This document shows, piece after piece, positions 28,578 to 37,092 of a DNA stretch of 64,000 nucleotides. The notes beneath the pieces were generated by a model. That model was not told where the DNA came from. It saw nothing but the letters and a program-made list of their open reading frames with translations, and ran no database searches. The number at the start of each line of letters is the position of its first letter. Positions within the stretch are counted from its first letter, which is position 1. A program made the position numbers and the translations under genes. Origin of the DNA: CAIVAT01 sp964355945. Its GTDB lineage: Bacteria; Bacteroidota; Bacteroidia; Bacteroidales; FEN-979. The DNA is taken from positions 25,300 to 89,299 of the forward strand of contig CAYHGE010000004.1 in NCBI GenBank assembly GCA_964355945.1. Reading direction: 5' to 3'.

Positions 28578-28845
28578 AAATATTATAATTGCTGAACCCA
28601 TTGCTGTAAAAGCTTATGCTATAAAGCGGGCAATATATATTGAACTGGTCGATGGAAGAGTTATCAGTTTTCCTGCCGACAGATTTAACATTCTCAGCCA
28701 GGCAACTGACGAACAATTACAGGAGGTTTCGTTACGACTGAATGGATATGCCTTGCGTTGGGATAATCTGGATGAAGACATCACCGTCAAAGGAATTGTT
28801 GCAGGCAATTTCCAATTGCCATATAACGGGTTGACAGGATCATGA
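28567..28845 (+). CDS. DUF2442 protein
   Basis: 92 residues from the ATG at 28567 (MYTENIIIAEP). The domain is recognisable from VDGRVISFPADRF, LSQATDEQLQ and LRWDNLDEDITVKGIVAG, the last being the conserved W-x2-LDEDI-x-V-x-G pattern. It overlaps the DUF4160 gene by 11 bases at its start and the T9SS cargo gene by 4 bases (ATGA) at its end, so all three should be translated in a coupled way. DUF2442 is thought to bind nucleic acid or a partner protein; its role here is unknown. Confidence 0.88.
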   Translation: MYTENIIIAEPIAVKAYAIKRAIYIELVDGRVISFPADRFNILSQATDEQLQEVSLRLNGYALRWDNLDEDITVKGIVAGNFQLPYNGLTGS

Positions 28846-31800
28846 AAAAAACTGCTCTCTTCATTACACTCCTAATCCTCCTTTATTCGATCCCTCTTTT
28901 TTCCCAGCCTGCCCGAATGCTGCCTGAAGTCACACCCGCCGGCAAAGGGAAAGTGAACACCATGGTTGATAACATTGGCTACTGGTCGCACATGGTCCAG
29001 TTGGGGTATGTCAAAGCCAACCCAAAAGTGGCAGTCCCTGAAGGCCTGTATACCGGGACAGGCATCCTGGAATATAATCCCTCAATCGTAAATCGTAAAT
29101 CGTCAATCATCCTGAACTCTCCCGACGTTCCGGTTACCGGAGAAACCAATGTTACCCAGAGTGAAAACTCTATCTTCATCGATCCGGAGGATGAAAATGT
29201 GGTGCTCAACTCCAACAATTCGAGTAACTGGGTTTCAGGTTATGCCGATACTCCTTATGGTGCTGATGCCCTATATTCCTTCGACAACGGCCAGGATTGG
29301 GGAGGTTCAACCAGGGGTGTCAACGGAAACAATGCCGGCGACCCCTCCACTGCCATCGGATTGAATGGATGGTGGTATGTCGGGAGAATTACCGGCGATT
29401 ATGGCCAGGCGGTTTCCTACAGCAAAGACCAGGGAAAAACCTGGAAGCGGGTGAAAGTAGGCCAGGGTCCGACAGCCGGAATCGGAATCCTGGATAAAAA
29501 CCACCTGTGGATAGACAATTCCGTGACCAGTCCTTACAAAGGGTACTTATACAATGCCTGGACAAATTTTATTCCCGGACATCCCGACACCAACCAGGTT
29601 GCTATCGTTCGGTCAACCGACCAGGGGCTGACATGGTCATCTCCCGTGAACATCAGCTCTGCTGCACTGGCCCTGAAACTGAACCATGGGGTGAACCTGC
29701 AGACAGGCCCGGATGGGGAGGTTTATGCAGCCTGGAGCATCTATGACTCCTGGCCTTCGGACGAGACTGCCATTGGCTTTGCCCGATCTCTCAATGGTGG
29801 CGGCATTTTCATGCCGGCAACCAGGATCCTCGGCAACATCAAAGGCATCCGCGCAAGCATGACCGGAAAAAACATGCGGGTGAGTTCTTTTCCAACGATG
29901 ACTGTGGACAACAGCAACGGACCGCACCGGGGAACCATTTACGTGGTTTGGGCTAACGTGGGGGTGCCCGGAATAAATTCCGGGGATGATATTGATCTTT
30001 ACATGATCCGTTCAACCGACCAGGGATCCTCGTGGTCCGCGCCGATCAGGGTAAACCAGGACCCTCCCGGCCTCGGCAAGCAGCACTTTCTTCCCTGGAT
30101 AACCTGCGACAAGGTAACCGGTGGATTATGTGTGGTTTACTACGATGACCGGAATGCTGATTCAACCAGTGCAGCGGTATTTGTATCTTCCTCTTATGAT
30201 GGAGGAAATTCCTGGACCGACATGCAGGTAAGTGATTACATCTTCACGCCGGAACCTATTCCCGGACTGGCTTTCAGCTATTTCGGCGATTACATCGGTA
30301 TTCAGTCTGGCAACATGAAAGTCTATCCGGTATGGACCGACAACCGCGATGGCCGGGCAATGACGTATTGTTCCCCTTTTGACCTGGGACCAAATCCCGG
30401 GCAGCCGTGGATTACCTATTATTCCGACTCCCTGGCAACCGTTTCGGGAATTGGAAATGTAACAATGAATTATGGTGATTCACTCTATCTTTCTTTGGGG
30501 ATAAAAAACATCGGCGACCAGCAGGCTACCGGCGTTGATGCCGTTATCTCCACAGATTCACCATACATTCTGATCACAGACAGTTTGGCGAATTATAACA
30601 CCCTCGATCCCGGCCAGGTAAAAATCGTTCCAAACGGCTATACAATCAAGGTTTCCGATACCATCCCCGACAATCTCATGGTCCGGTTTAATGTTCGGGT
30701 TACCAGCCCGGATTCGACCTGGTTCAGCCATTTTTCTATTGAATCACACGCTCCTGCCCTGAAAATCAACGGCCTTACCATTGTCGACACGCTAGACGGA
30801 AATCATAACGGGCGCATCGATCCGGGTGAGACGGTTCAGGTGATCATTCCTACAGCCAACACGGGCGATTTTGACTGCCCGTCGGTTTATGGCCTGCTCT
30901 CCACTTCTTCACCCTACCTGACGCTGGTCAACGACAGTGTTTTCCTTGGCAACATCCCCACCCGCCAGTCGAAAAATGCCGCTTTTACGGTCATAGCAAG
31001 CCCGGAAACGCCTATTGGCAGCGGGGCTGACCTGGTCTATGCCGTAAATTCAGGTTTATACCATGTCCGCCACACCTTCAGGGTGATGATCGGCATGGTG
31101 GTGGAGGACTGGGAGACAGCATCCTTTACAAAATTTCCATGGCAATCGGCCGGACATAAACCATGGGATATTTCGAGCCTTATCCGCTGGGAAGGAGATT
31201 ATGGTTCCGGATCCGGACCTATCAGCGATTACCAGAACAGCCAGATATTCCTCTCATATGCCTCGGCAACGGATGACAGCATTTCATTTTATCTCCGCAC
31301 TTCCAGTGAACAGGATTATGATTTCCTGCTGTTCTACATTGACGGTGTGCTAAAGGACCAATGGTCGGGAGAGACTCCCTGGACCAGGGCTGCATACATA
31401 GTTACGCAAGGAACGCATATTTTCCGGTGGATCTATCAGAAAGACCTTGCGTACGCTACAGGACTTGATCGTGTTTGGGTGGACTTCATTGCGCTTCCCC
31501 CGCCCGTTCTGCCTACTGTTGAGCCGGGACCAAACGACACCATCTGTGCCGGGCTGAATGTGACACTGCACGGATCTGCCCAGCAATATGACACAATCAA
31601 ATGGACTACAACCGGCGATGGAGTCTTTGCCAATGACACTTTACTGAACACCCTTTACACTCCGGGTACAAGTGACCTGATTTCAGGGAATGTCACTTTG
31701 CGGCTGACAGGATTTTGCCCTTACGGAAGTTTTGGAAAAAATAAACAAATCCATATCAACCCCCGCCCGGTTGCAGCAATCTCCGTGCTTCCCAACGACA

Positions 31801-32285
31801 CTGTTTGTGCCGGACAATCCATTGTCTTATCTTCTGACACAACCGGTGTTACCTCCCGGCAATGGACCCCGGGTGATTACTCAACATGGGAGGTTATTTA
31901 TGACACTTTGAATGCGGCAGGTTCCGGAACACATTTGATCAGACTGGCAGTGGCGAATCAATTTCTGTGTCAAAACCATGATTCTGTTTACCTTACATTT
32001 AAAAATTGTACCGGGATTGAGGAAAATCTCACCGGTTCTGTCAATATATACCCAAATCCGGGCAGCGGTACTTTTTTAATAGAAATTGAAACACAGAAAC
32101 CCGAACCGATACGTATAACTGTTACAAATGCAACCAATGTTGTGGTTTACAGGGAGGAAGACCCTTCGGTAAGGACGAAACGGAGCAGGATCGTGAATCT
32201 GACTTCTCTGCCTGACGGAATCTATTTGCTTTCAATCACAACAACCGGGGGAACTTCAGTCCACAAGCTGATCATTCAAAAATAG
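28842..32285 (+). CDS. T9SS cargo with BNR/Asp-box (sialidase-like) propeller
   Basis: 1147 residues. A signal peptide ends at LFSQ (residue ~22). Residues ~110-520 form a sialidase-type propeller with Asp-box repeats (YSKDQGKTW, RSTDQGLTW, RSTDQGSSW, SSYDGGNSW). Middle parts look like CARDB/Ig-like beta domains and a lectin-like region around FPWQSAGHKPW. Two Cys-containing Ig-like modules and a T9SS sorting domain (NIYPNPGSGTFLIEIE ... LLSITTTGGTSVHKLIIQK) end it. The arginine triad of true sialidases is not evident, so a binding or other glycan role is possible. Its ATG overlaps the DUF2442 stop by 4 bases. Confidence 0.85.
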   Translation: MKKTALFITLLILLYSIPLFSQPARMLPEVTPAGKGKVNTMVDNIGYWSHMVQLGYVKANPKVAVPEGLYTGTGILEYNPSIVNRKSSIILNSPDVPVTGETNVTQSENSIFIDPEDENVVLNSNNSSNWVSGYADTPYGADALYSFDNGQDWGGSTRGVNGNNAGDPSTAIGLNGWWYVGRITGDYGQAVSYSKDQGKTWKRVKVGQGPTAGIGILDKNHLWIDNSVTSPYKGYLYNAWTNFIPGHPDTNQVAIVRSTDQGLTWSSPVNISSAALALKLNHGVNLQTGPDGEVYAAWSIYDSWPSDETAIGFARSLNGGGIFMPATRILGNIKGIRASMTGKNMRVSSFPTMTVDNSNGPHRGTIYVVWANVGVPGINSGDDIDLYMIRSTDQGSSWSAPIRVNQDPPGLGKQHFLPWITCDKVTGGLCVVYYDDRNADSTSAAVFVSSSYDGGNSWTDMQVSDYIFTPEPIPGLAFSYFGDYIGIQSGNMKVYPVWTDNRDGRAMTYCSPFDLGPNPGQPWITYYSDSLATVSGIGNVTMNYGDSLYLSLGIKNIGDQQATGVDAVISTDSPYILITDSLANYNTLDPGQVKIVPNGYTIKVSDTIPDNLMVRFNVRVTSPDSTWFSHFSIESHAPALKINGLTIVDTLDGNHNGRIDPGETVQVIIPTANTGDFDCPSVYGLLSTSSPYLTLVNDSVFLGNIPTRQSKNAAFTVIASPETPIGSGADLVYAVNSGLYHVRHTFRVMIGMVVEDWETASFTKFPWQSAGHKPWDISSLIRWEGDYGSGSGPISDYQNSQIFLSYASATDDSISFYLRTSSEQDYDFLLFYIDGVLKDQWSGETPWTRAAYIVTQGTHIFRWIYQKDLAYATGLDRVWVDFIALPPPVLPTVEPGPNDTICAGLNVTLHGSAQQYDTIKWTTTGDGVFANDTLLNTLYTPGTSDLISGNVTLRLTGFCPYGSFGKNKQIHINPRPVAAISVLPNDTVCAGQSIVLSSDTTGVTSRQWTPGDYSTWEVIYDTLNAAGSGTHLIRLAVANQFLCQNHDSVYLTFKNCTGIEENLTGSVNIYPNPGSGTFLIEIETQKPEPIRITVTNATNVVVYREEDPSVRTKRSRIVNLTSLPDGIYLLSITTTGGTSVHKLIIQK
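29082..29109 (+). repeat. short-word repeat inside a CDS
   Basis: The word 'aatcgta/aatcgtc' is repeated about three times within the T9SS cargo gene, in frame, coding for a SIVNRKSSI stretch between the signal region and the propeller. Similar low-complexity words appear in intergenic regions of this window (36569-36621 and 44389-44415). Confidence 0.5.
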
Positions 32286-32312
32286 ATATCCTGCATATTA
32301 TAATTACAGGAA

Positions 32313-32412
32313 NNNNNNNNNNNNNNNNNNNNNNNNNNNNNNNNNNNNNNNNNNNNNNNNNNNNNNNNNNNNNNNNNNNNNNNNNNNNNNNNNNNNNNNN
32401 NNNNNNNNNNNN
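32313..32412. other. assembly gap (100 N)
   Basis: Exactly 100 unknown bases, the usual placeholder for a scaffold join of unknown length. It removes the 3' half of the EamA transporter gene and any terminator of the T9SS cargo gene. Confidence 0.99.
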
Positions 32413-32927
32413 GCACCTCCCAGTCCAAGGAAAATTCCCCACAGCGGATAATTGAATTTTACTTTTCTAAAGCCGCCGCCGCTCTCTTCGGAAGTATGTC
32501 TTTTCAGGACCACCAGGGCGATGCCTGAAATCGTCAGGGTCATGCCAATCCAGCTTTTCAATGAAAGGGTTTCCCCCAGCACAATCCATCCGATCAGGGC
32601 CGTCATGGGTGGGGCAAGAGCCATCAGCAACATGGAGATACGCGCCCCGACAACCACAAATGCCTGGAAAAGGCATAAGTCGCCTATCACGAACCCCACC
32701 AACCCCGACAGGGTCAGGTAAAACCATGCATGGGGTGTAGCATCCAAAGGTAAAAGGGAACCCCGGTAAAAAAAGACAAACAGGGTCAGAAAGCAAAATC
32801 CTGCAATTAACCTCAGCAGGTTAACCACCATGGACCCGATTTTACGGCTGGCTGCTTCAAATGCCAGGGCGGTGATGGTCCAGAATACTGCAGTCAGCAA
32901 TGCGGCCATTTCGCCGGGATGATTCAT
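32413..32927 (-). CDS. EamA/DMT-family transporter, 3' end lost in gap
   Basis: About 171 residues remain from the ATG at 32927 (MNHPGEMAALL); an upstream TTG/ATG extension to 33092 reads into the M23 gene and is rejected. At least five membrane helices of the EamA type are visible, including FVIGDLCLFQAFVVVGA and APPMTALIGWIVLGETLSL, which is the family 'LxPxxxxxxgxxxLgE' block at the end of the first EamA repeat. A complete protein would have ten helices and about 300 residues. It would move a small metabolite across the inner membrane; substrate unknown. It starts 20 bases after the stop of the EnvC-like gene. Confidence 0.82.
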
Positions 32928-32946
32928 CAATTTCCGTTCCTCCTGT

Positions 32947-34049
32947 TTATTTTCCGGTAAGCCATTCCTCGGGATTCTGAATAACCTTGCCGCGCCATAA
33001 TTCAAAATGTAACTCTGATTTTTGCTCTCCCGAATTGGTATGAACTTTCCCAATGACCTGTTTGACAGAAACCTCCTGCCCGTCACGAACACTTACCTCG
33101 TCAAGATTGGAATAGACTGTCAGGTATTCTCCATGACGGATGATGACAACATTATTCAGACTCGACAAGGACATCACGCGGCTAACCTTACCTCCAAAAA
33201 CCGCCTTTACCACGGAGCCCTGGTCTGTCAGGATGTCGATGCCATTATTTTTAACTTTGACATGCTCCAGCACCGGATGGGCATGTTCCCCAAAACTGCC
33301 TGAAACAAATCCGCGGTCGCATGGCCAGGGCAGACGACCCCTGTTGGCCGAAAAAGTGGAGGAAAGCTCCTTCTCTTTTGCTGAAAAATCCATCGAAGGA
33401 TGGGCAACCACCTTTTTCGAAGAAACAGCAACCTTGTCCTTTACCTCCTTTTTCCGGTTCCGCTCTGCAGAAGCCCTGATTTCGTCGGCGATCAGCTTTT
33501 CAATCGCATTTTCAAGCTTTTGGGCTTCCTGCTGCTTTGTCTTTATGGTCGCAAGCAATTTCTTCTCTTTGGACGAAAGCTCCTTAACGGCATTTGCTTT
33601 CTCTGCTTTTTCACGATCAAGTTTCTGTTTTTCAAGCTGTTTAGATTGAACAAGGCTCAGTTTTTCAGTCTTGACCCCTTCAAGATTTTTCCGGTGCTCA
33701 TTAATTGCTTTTTGAGTTGATTCAATCTTCTCCAGCTGATGGCGCCGGTATGATGCATACTGCTGGTAGTATTTCAGCCGCTGGTATGCCTGGTTGAAAT
33801 CACGGGCGGAAAAAATAAACATCAGCTTGTTATGCCCGTTCATGGTGCGATAGGCGTTACAGACCATGCGGGCATACTCCAACTTCAGTACCGACACTTG
33901 CTTTGACATCCGGTTAATCTGTATGCTGTCAACAGCCATTGTGATCTCCACATCATTCAACTCGCGGTTGATGGCATTGATCAATGCTTCACGGCTTTTG
34001 ATCTGTTTTGCAAGAATTTTCAACTTATTCAGTGAAGTTTCCTTGTTTT
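32947..34049 (-). CDS. EnvC-like murein hydrolase activator with degenerate LytM domain, 5' partial
   Basis: The frame is open into the gap, so the signal peptide is missing; 366 residues are visible. A long coiled coil (first ~210 residues, rich in Lys/Glu/Gln) precedes a C-terminal M23/LytM domain (about last 125 residues). The zinc-binding residues of active M23 peptidases appear replaced: NNGIDI has Asn where the first His is expected, YSNL has Asn for His, and SELHFEL has Glu for the first His of HxH. Such degenerate LytM proteins, like EnvC in E. coli, activate cell-wall amidases at division instead of cutting peptidoglycan. It lies in the flippase-dut-TPR-DUF4292 cluster. Confidence 0.83.
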
Positions 34050-34149
34050 NNNNNNNNNNNNNNNNNNNNNNNNNNNNNNNNNNNNNNNNNNNNNNNNNNN
34101 NNNNNNNNNNNNNNNNNNNNNNNNNNNNNNNNNNNNNNNNNNNNNNNNN
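34050..34149. other. assembly gap (100 N)
   Basis: Exactly 100 unknown bases, between the EnvC-like gene (5' end lost) and the stop of the DUF4292 gene. True length unknown. Confidence 0.99.
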
Positions 34150-34154
34150 AGGAG

Positions 34155-34985
34155 TTATTTGACTGGCGTATAACTGGCAGGGATCTTAAATGGAAATTGA
34201 AGCGGGTTGTTCAGTTGAAGCTTTGAAAAATCAGCTTTGACTTTGATCGTGTTATCAGCCCAGATTGTATAATTCATCTTCATGGGAAAAAGCTGGTCGT
34301 CCACTGGTTCAAAATCAGCATAAAACGATTCAAGTTTAATGTTGTCCCGTCGGATCTCTTTAACATCGGCATGGGTAATCTTGAAATTATCTGCATCGAG
34401 CCAGATATTCTGTATAAAAATCTTCAGGTTTTCCTGACTGTTGCGCACAAACTTTTTTAATTTTCCCCGCTCTCCCGTTGACAGTTTATATTCGCCATGA
34501 TCAATCGATGCCCGGAATTTCCCGTTTTCATAAAACTGAAGGTCATTCCCAAGCAGGAATGCCTGTAAGAGATCAAAGTCTATATTGGTGTTCAGAAACC
34601 GGTTGACATATTCATAATCACCCGCAAAATAGGTATCATTCAACCGGTTGATCATCTTCACCGAATCCTGTGAAATCATCAGCCGCACTGCTTCAATGCC
34701 AAGCATGGGCGTTAGTGAAATCCATATCAGGCTGTCTTTGCGGATACGGATTTGTCCGCTGAAGGAATTTTCCTTCCCCTTGTTTGAATATTCTGCTGAA
34801 AACTTGGCCGAAAACCATTCGAACTTCAGCTCCTTCTCCTTTAGTTTGGCAAATAAAAAGTCGGCTCCCTCTTCCCTGATCGGAGCCTTCATGACTTTGC
34901 GTGCCGGGCTGCAGGATCCAAAAATAACAAGTGAGGTCAGCAACAGGAGGGTCAGCCTGCAAAGCTTCTGGAAGTAAACCATCAT
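34155..34985 (-). CDS. DUF4292 lipoprotein
   Basis: 276 residues with a lipoprotein signal peptide: lipobox FGSC, acylated Cys at about residue 25, then SPARK. The body matches DUF4292: WFSAKFSAEYS, GQIRIRKDSLIWISLTPMLGIEAVRLMIS and DSVKMINRLNDTYFAGDY. The strand pattern resembles LolA/LolB-like lipid-carrier folds, so a role in outer-membrane lipoprotein or lipid handling is a reasonable inference. It follows the TPR gene by 3 bases and ends just before the gap. Confidence 0.85.
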   Translation of the reverse strand: MMVYFQKLCRLTLLLLTSLVIFGSCSPARKVMKAPIREEGADFLFAKLKEKELKFEWFSAKFSAEYSNKGKENSFSGQIRIRKDSLIWISLTPMLGIEAVRLMISQDSVKMINRLNDTYFAGDYEYVNRFLNTNIDFDLLQAFLLGNDLQFYENGKFRASIDHGEYKLSTGERGKLKKFVRNSQENLKIFIQNIWLDADNFKITHADVKEIRRDNIKLESFYADFEPVDDQLFPMKMNYTIWADNTIKVKADFSKLQLNNPLQFPFKIPASYTPVK

Positions 34986-34988
34986 GAA

Positions 34989-36575
34989 TTATTGGTAATA
35001 TTTTTTTTCGTTGATCTTTTTCTCAAGCAGGTCGGATCCCTTGCCTTTTTGCGTTGCTTTTAGCCAATATTCGAGAGCGCCTGTTTTGTCATCCAATTTG
35101 TAGAGCACATCACCATAATGTTCCAAAACTTCTGCGCTGGGCTCCTCCTTGCTTTGTACTGCCTTTAAAATCCATTCGGCAGCCTCCTTGTATTTTCGTT
35201 GTTTGAAGAGTACCCAGCCATAAGTATCCTGGAAAGAAGGATTCTCGGGATCAAGTGTCACTGCCTTTTTTGACATTTTTTCTGCTTTGTCAAGTTCACT
35301 TCCATCCAGAGAAAGATAGTAGGCATAATTGTTCAGCACATAGCCATTGTCATCTTTCAGTTTGAGCGATCGCTCATACGCGGAAAAGGCTTCTGCATCC
35401 CTTTTCATGGCATGAAGTACATCACCCTGGTACATATAGAATTGGGCAAGCAATTCATTGTTGTCAACCACGAGATTTGCACCGGCGGCAAGGGCCTTCA
35501 GCGCTGACTCATTGTTTTTNNNNNNNNNNNNNNNNNNNNNNNNNNNNNNNNNNNNNNNNNNNNNNNNNNNNNNNNNNNNNNNNNNNNNNNNNNNNNNNNN
35601 NNNNNNNNNNNNNNNNNNNAGGTCGTTGTAAATCTGGTTGACTGTGTAAAATGACAGGAGGATATTTACTTTGGTGTCAACATCCAGGTTGGGATTTGCA
35701 AATCCCAGTTTGAGTTCTTCGAAGGCTTGCTCCTTTTTGCCGGTTTTGCGGTAATAATCTGCCATCGACATGTGGATATAGGCGTTTTCGGGATCCATGA
35801 TGGCAATCTTCCGGTATGTTTCCAGGGCTTTTTCCTGCATGTTGTTTGCCATATAAAACTCTGCAAGGATGGAATAATACCTCGATTCCTCAGGAAATGC
35901 GGCGATCAGCTTCTTTATCTCGCGTTCCGCCCCCTTCAGGTCGTTCAGATGCAGGTATATTTTCTGCTTCTGAAGGGTAACCTCTTCAGAAACACCGGCT
36001 TTTTCATCAATAAGATTATAGGTTTTGATGGCATCCTGATACTTCTCAACCTGCAGGTAAAGGGCTGCCAGCTGATAAAGATAATCGAGGTTTCCCGGAT
36101 TTTTTGCCACGATCTTTTCATAAATGTCAATCGCCTCATCAAACTGGGAAGTTGTCAGGCAAAGTTCACCCAGAAAAAGTGAATACCAGATGTTCTCCGC
36201 ATCAAGTTTGACGGCCACCCGACACATTTTTACAGCTTCGTCGAAGTTTTTTTGTTCTACTTCCAGTTTAGCAAGTTCAAAATAGCCAACCGGATCCTCA
36301 GCAAACCTGCTTATATATTGACGGAACAAATCCCGGGCTACCTTAACATTGCCGATGATCGCTTCCTTCTTGGCATCAATCAGCAACCCGGGATTCCCGA
36401 CAATGGCTGGGGTTGGTTCAGGTTGCCCCTTCTTCGATTTTTTCTTTTCCTGCTTCTGCTGTTCAGGAGGGCTAAATCCTGCAACTCTCTCCAAATCAGA
36501 CGTTAATCCGGGGTAACCAAAAAAACCAAAGGAAAAAATGAAACATACTACTATGGTGAATCTTCTCATTCGCAA
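34989..36575 (-). CDS. periplasmic TPR protein, interrupted by gap
   Basis: 528 residues with the 100-N gap at 35520-35619 inside. A signal peptide (FIFSFGFFGYPGLTSD) is followed by a Lys-rich stretch and then at least ten TPR units (YFELAKLEVEQKNFDEAVKM, YLYQLAALYLQVEKYQDA and similar) up to the C-terminus. The two flanks are in the same frame across the gap, but that may be chance. TPR proteins of this cluster are thought to be scaffolds in the envelope. Adjacent to dut upstream (43 bases) and DUF4292 downstream (3 bases). Confidence 0.82.
   Translation of the reverse strand: MRMRRFTIVVCFIFSFGFFGYPGLTSDLERVAGFSPPEQQKQEKKKSKKGQPEPTPAIVGNPGLLIDAKKEAIIGNVKVARDLFRQYISRFAEDPVGYFELAKLEVEQKNFDEAVKMCRVAVKLDAENIWYSLFLGELCLTTSQFDEAIDIYEKIVAKNPGNLDYLYQLAALYLQVEKYQDAIKTYNLIDEKAGVSEEVTLQKQKIYLHLNDLKGAEREIKKLIAAFPEESRYYSILAEFYMANNMQEKALETYRKIAIMDPENAYIHMSMADYYRKTGKKEQAFEELKLGFANPNLDVDTKVNILLSFYTVNQIYNDXXXXXXXXXXXXXXXXXXXXXXXXXXXXXXXXXXKNNESALKALAAGANLVVDNNELLAQFYMYQGDVLHAMKRDAEAFSAYERSLKLKDDNGYVLNNYAYYLSLDGSELDKAEKMSKKAVTLDPENPSFQDTYGWVLFKQRKYKEAAEWILKAVQSKEEPSAEVLEHYGDVLYKLDDKTGALEYWLKATQKGKGSDLLEKKINEKKYYQ
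35520..35619. other. assembly gap (100 N)
   Basis: Exactly 100 unknown bases inside the TPR gene; repeated TPR code may have caused the break. Confidence 0.99.
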
Positions 36576-36618
36576 TTCATAATTTGCACTTTGTACTTTA
36601 CACTTCGTACTTCGTAAT

Positions 36619-37053
36619 TTACTTTACTCCCGTATGCCCGAATCCTCCGGCACCTCTCGATGTATTCTCAAGCTCATCAACCTCTACCCACTCAGCCTTT
36701 TTATACGCTGCAATGATCATTTGTGCAATGCGTTCGCCATTGCAGATGGTGAATGGCTCTGTTGATAAGTTAACCAGGATGACCTTAATTTCCCCCCGGT
36801 AATCTGCATCAATCGTACCGGGAGAATTGAGCAGGGTAATTCCCTTTTTTATGGCCAAACCGCTTCGGGGCCTGATCTGTGCCTCGTACCCATCAGGGAT
36901 TTCAACAAATAAACCCGTTGGCACAAGAATCCTTTCAAGCGGTTTAAGCACGATATCAGCATCGAGGTTTGCACGCAGGTCCATTCCTGCCGAAGCAGCG
37001 GTCTGATATGTTGGCAAGGGATGGCTGGAGTGGTTGACTATCCTGATCTTCAT
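36619..37053 (-). CDS. dut: dUTP diphosphatase
   Basis: 144 residues, full length for trimeric dUTPase. All five motifs are seen: AGMDLRA (1), PRSGLA (2), GTIDADYRG (3, with the catalytic Asp and uracil-pocket Tyr), ERIAQMI (4) and RGAGGFGHTG (5, the flexible C-terminal arm). It hydrolyses dUTP to dUMP and pyrophosphate, keeping uracil out of DNA and feeding thymidylate synthesis. It sits between the flippase (upstream) and the TPR gene and has its own -7 box at 37071-37078. Confidence 0.96.
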   Translation of the reverse strand: MKIRIVNHSSHPLPTYQTAASAGMDLRANLDADIVLKPLERILVPTGLFVEIPDGYEAQIRPRSGLAIKKGITLLNSPGTIDADYRGEIKVILVNLSTEPFTICNGERIAQMIIAAYKKAEWVEVDELENTSRGAGGFGHTGVK

Positions 37054-37070
37054 GATGGTAAGTGAGGGTG

Positions 37071-37078
37071 CAAAGTTA
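37071..37078 (-). promoter_or_regulatory. -7 box upstream of dut
   Basis: Minus strand TAACTTTG matches TAnnTTTG and ends 17 bases before the dut ATG. It lies between the flippase stop and dut, so dut and the genes below can be expressed apart from the flippase. No clear -33 element. Confidence 0.5.
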
Positions 37079-37092
37079 ATAAAAAACTTGAT

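Noticed and set aside
28842..32285. Active exo-sialidase
   Set aside because: Asp boxes alone do not show it; the arginine triad and the FRIP motif of sialidases were not found.
32928..33092. N-terminal extension of the EamA transporter
   Set aside because: It reads through the end of the EnvC-like gene in another frame and has no membrane character.
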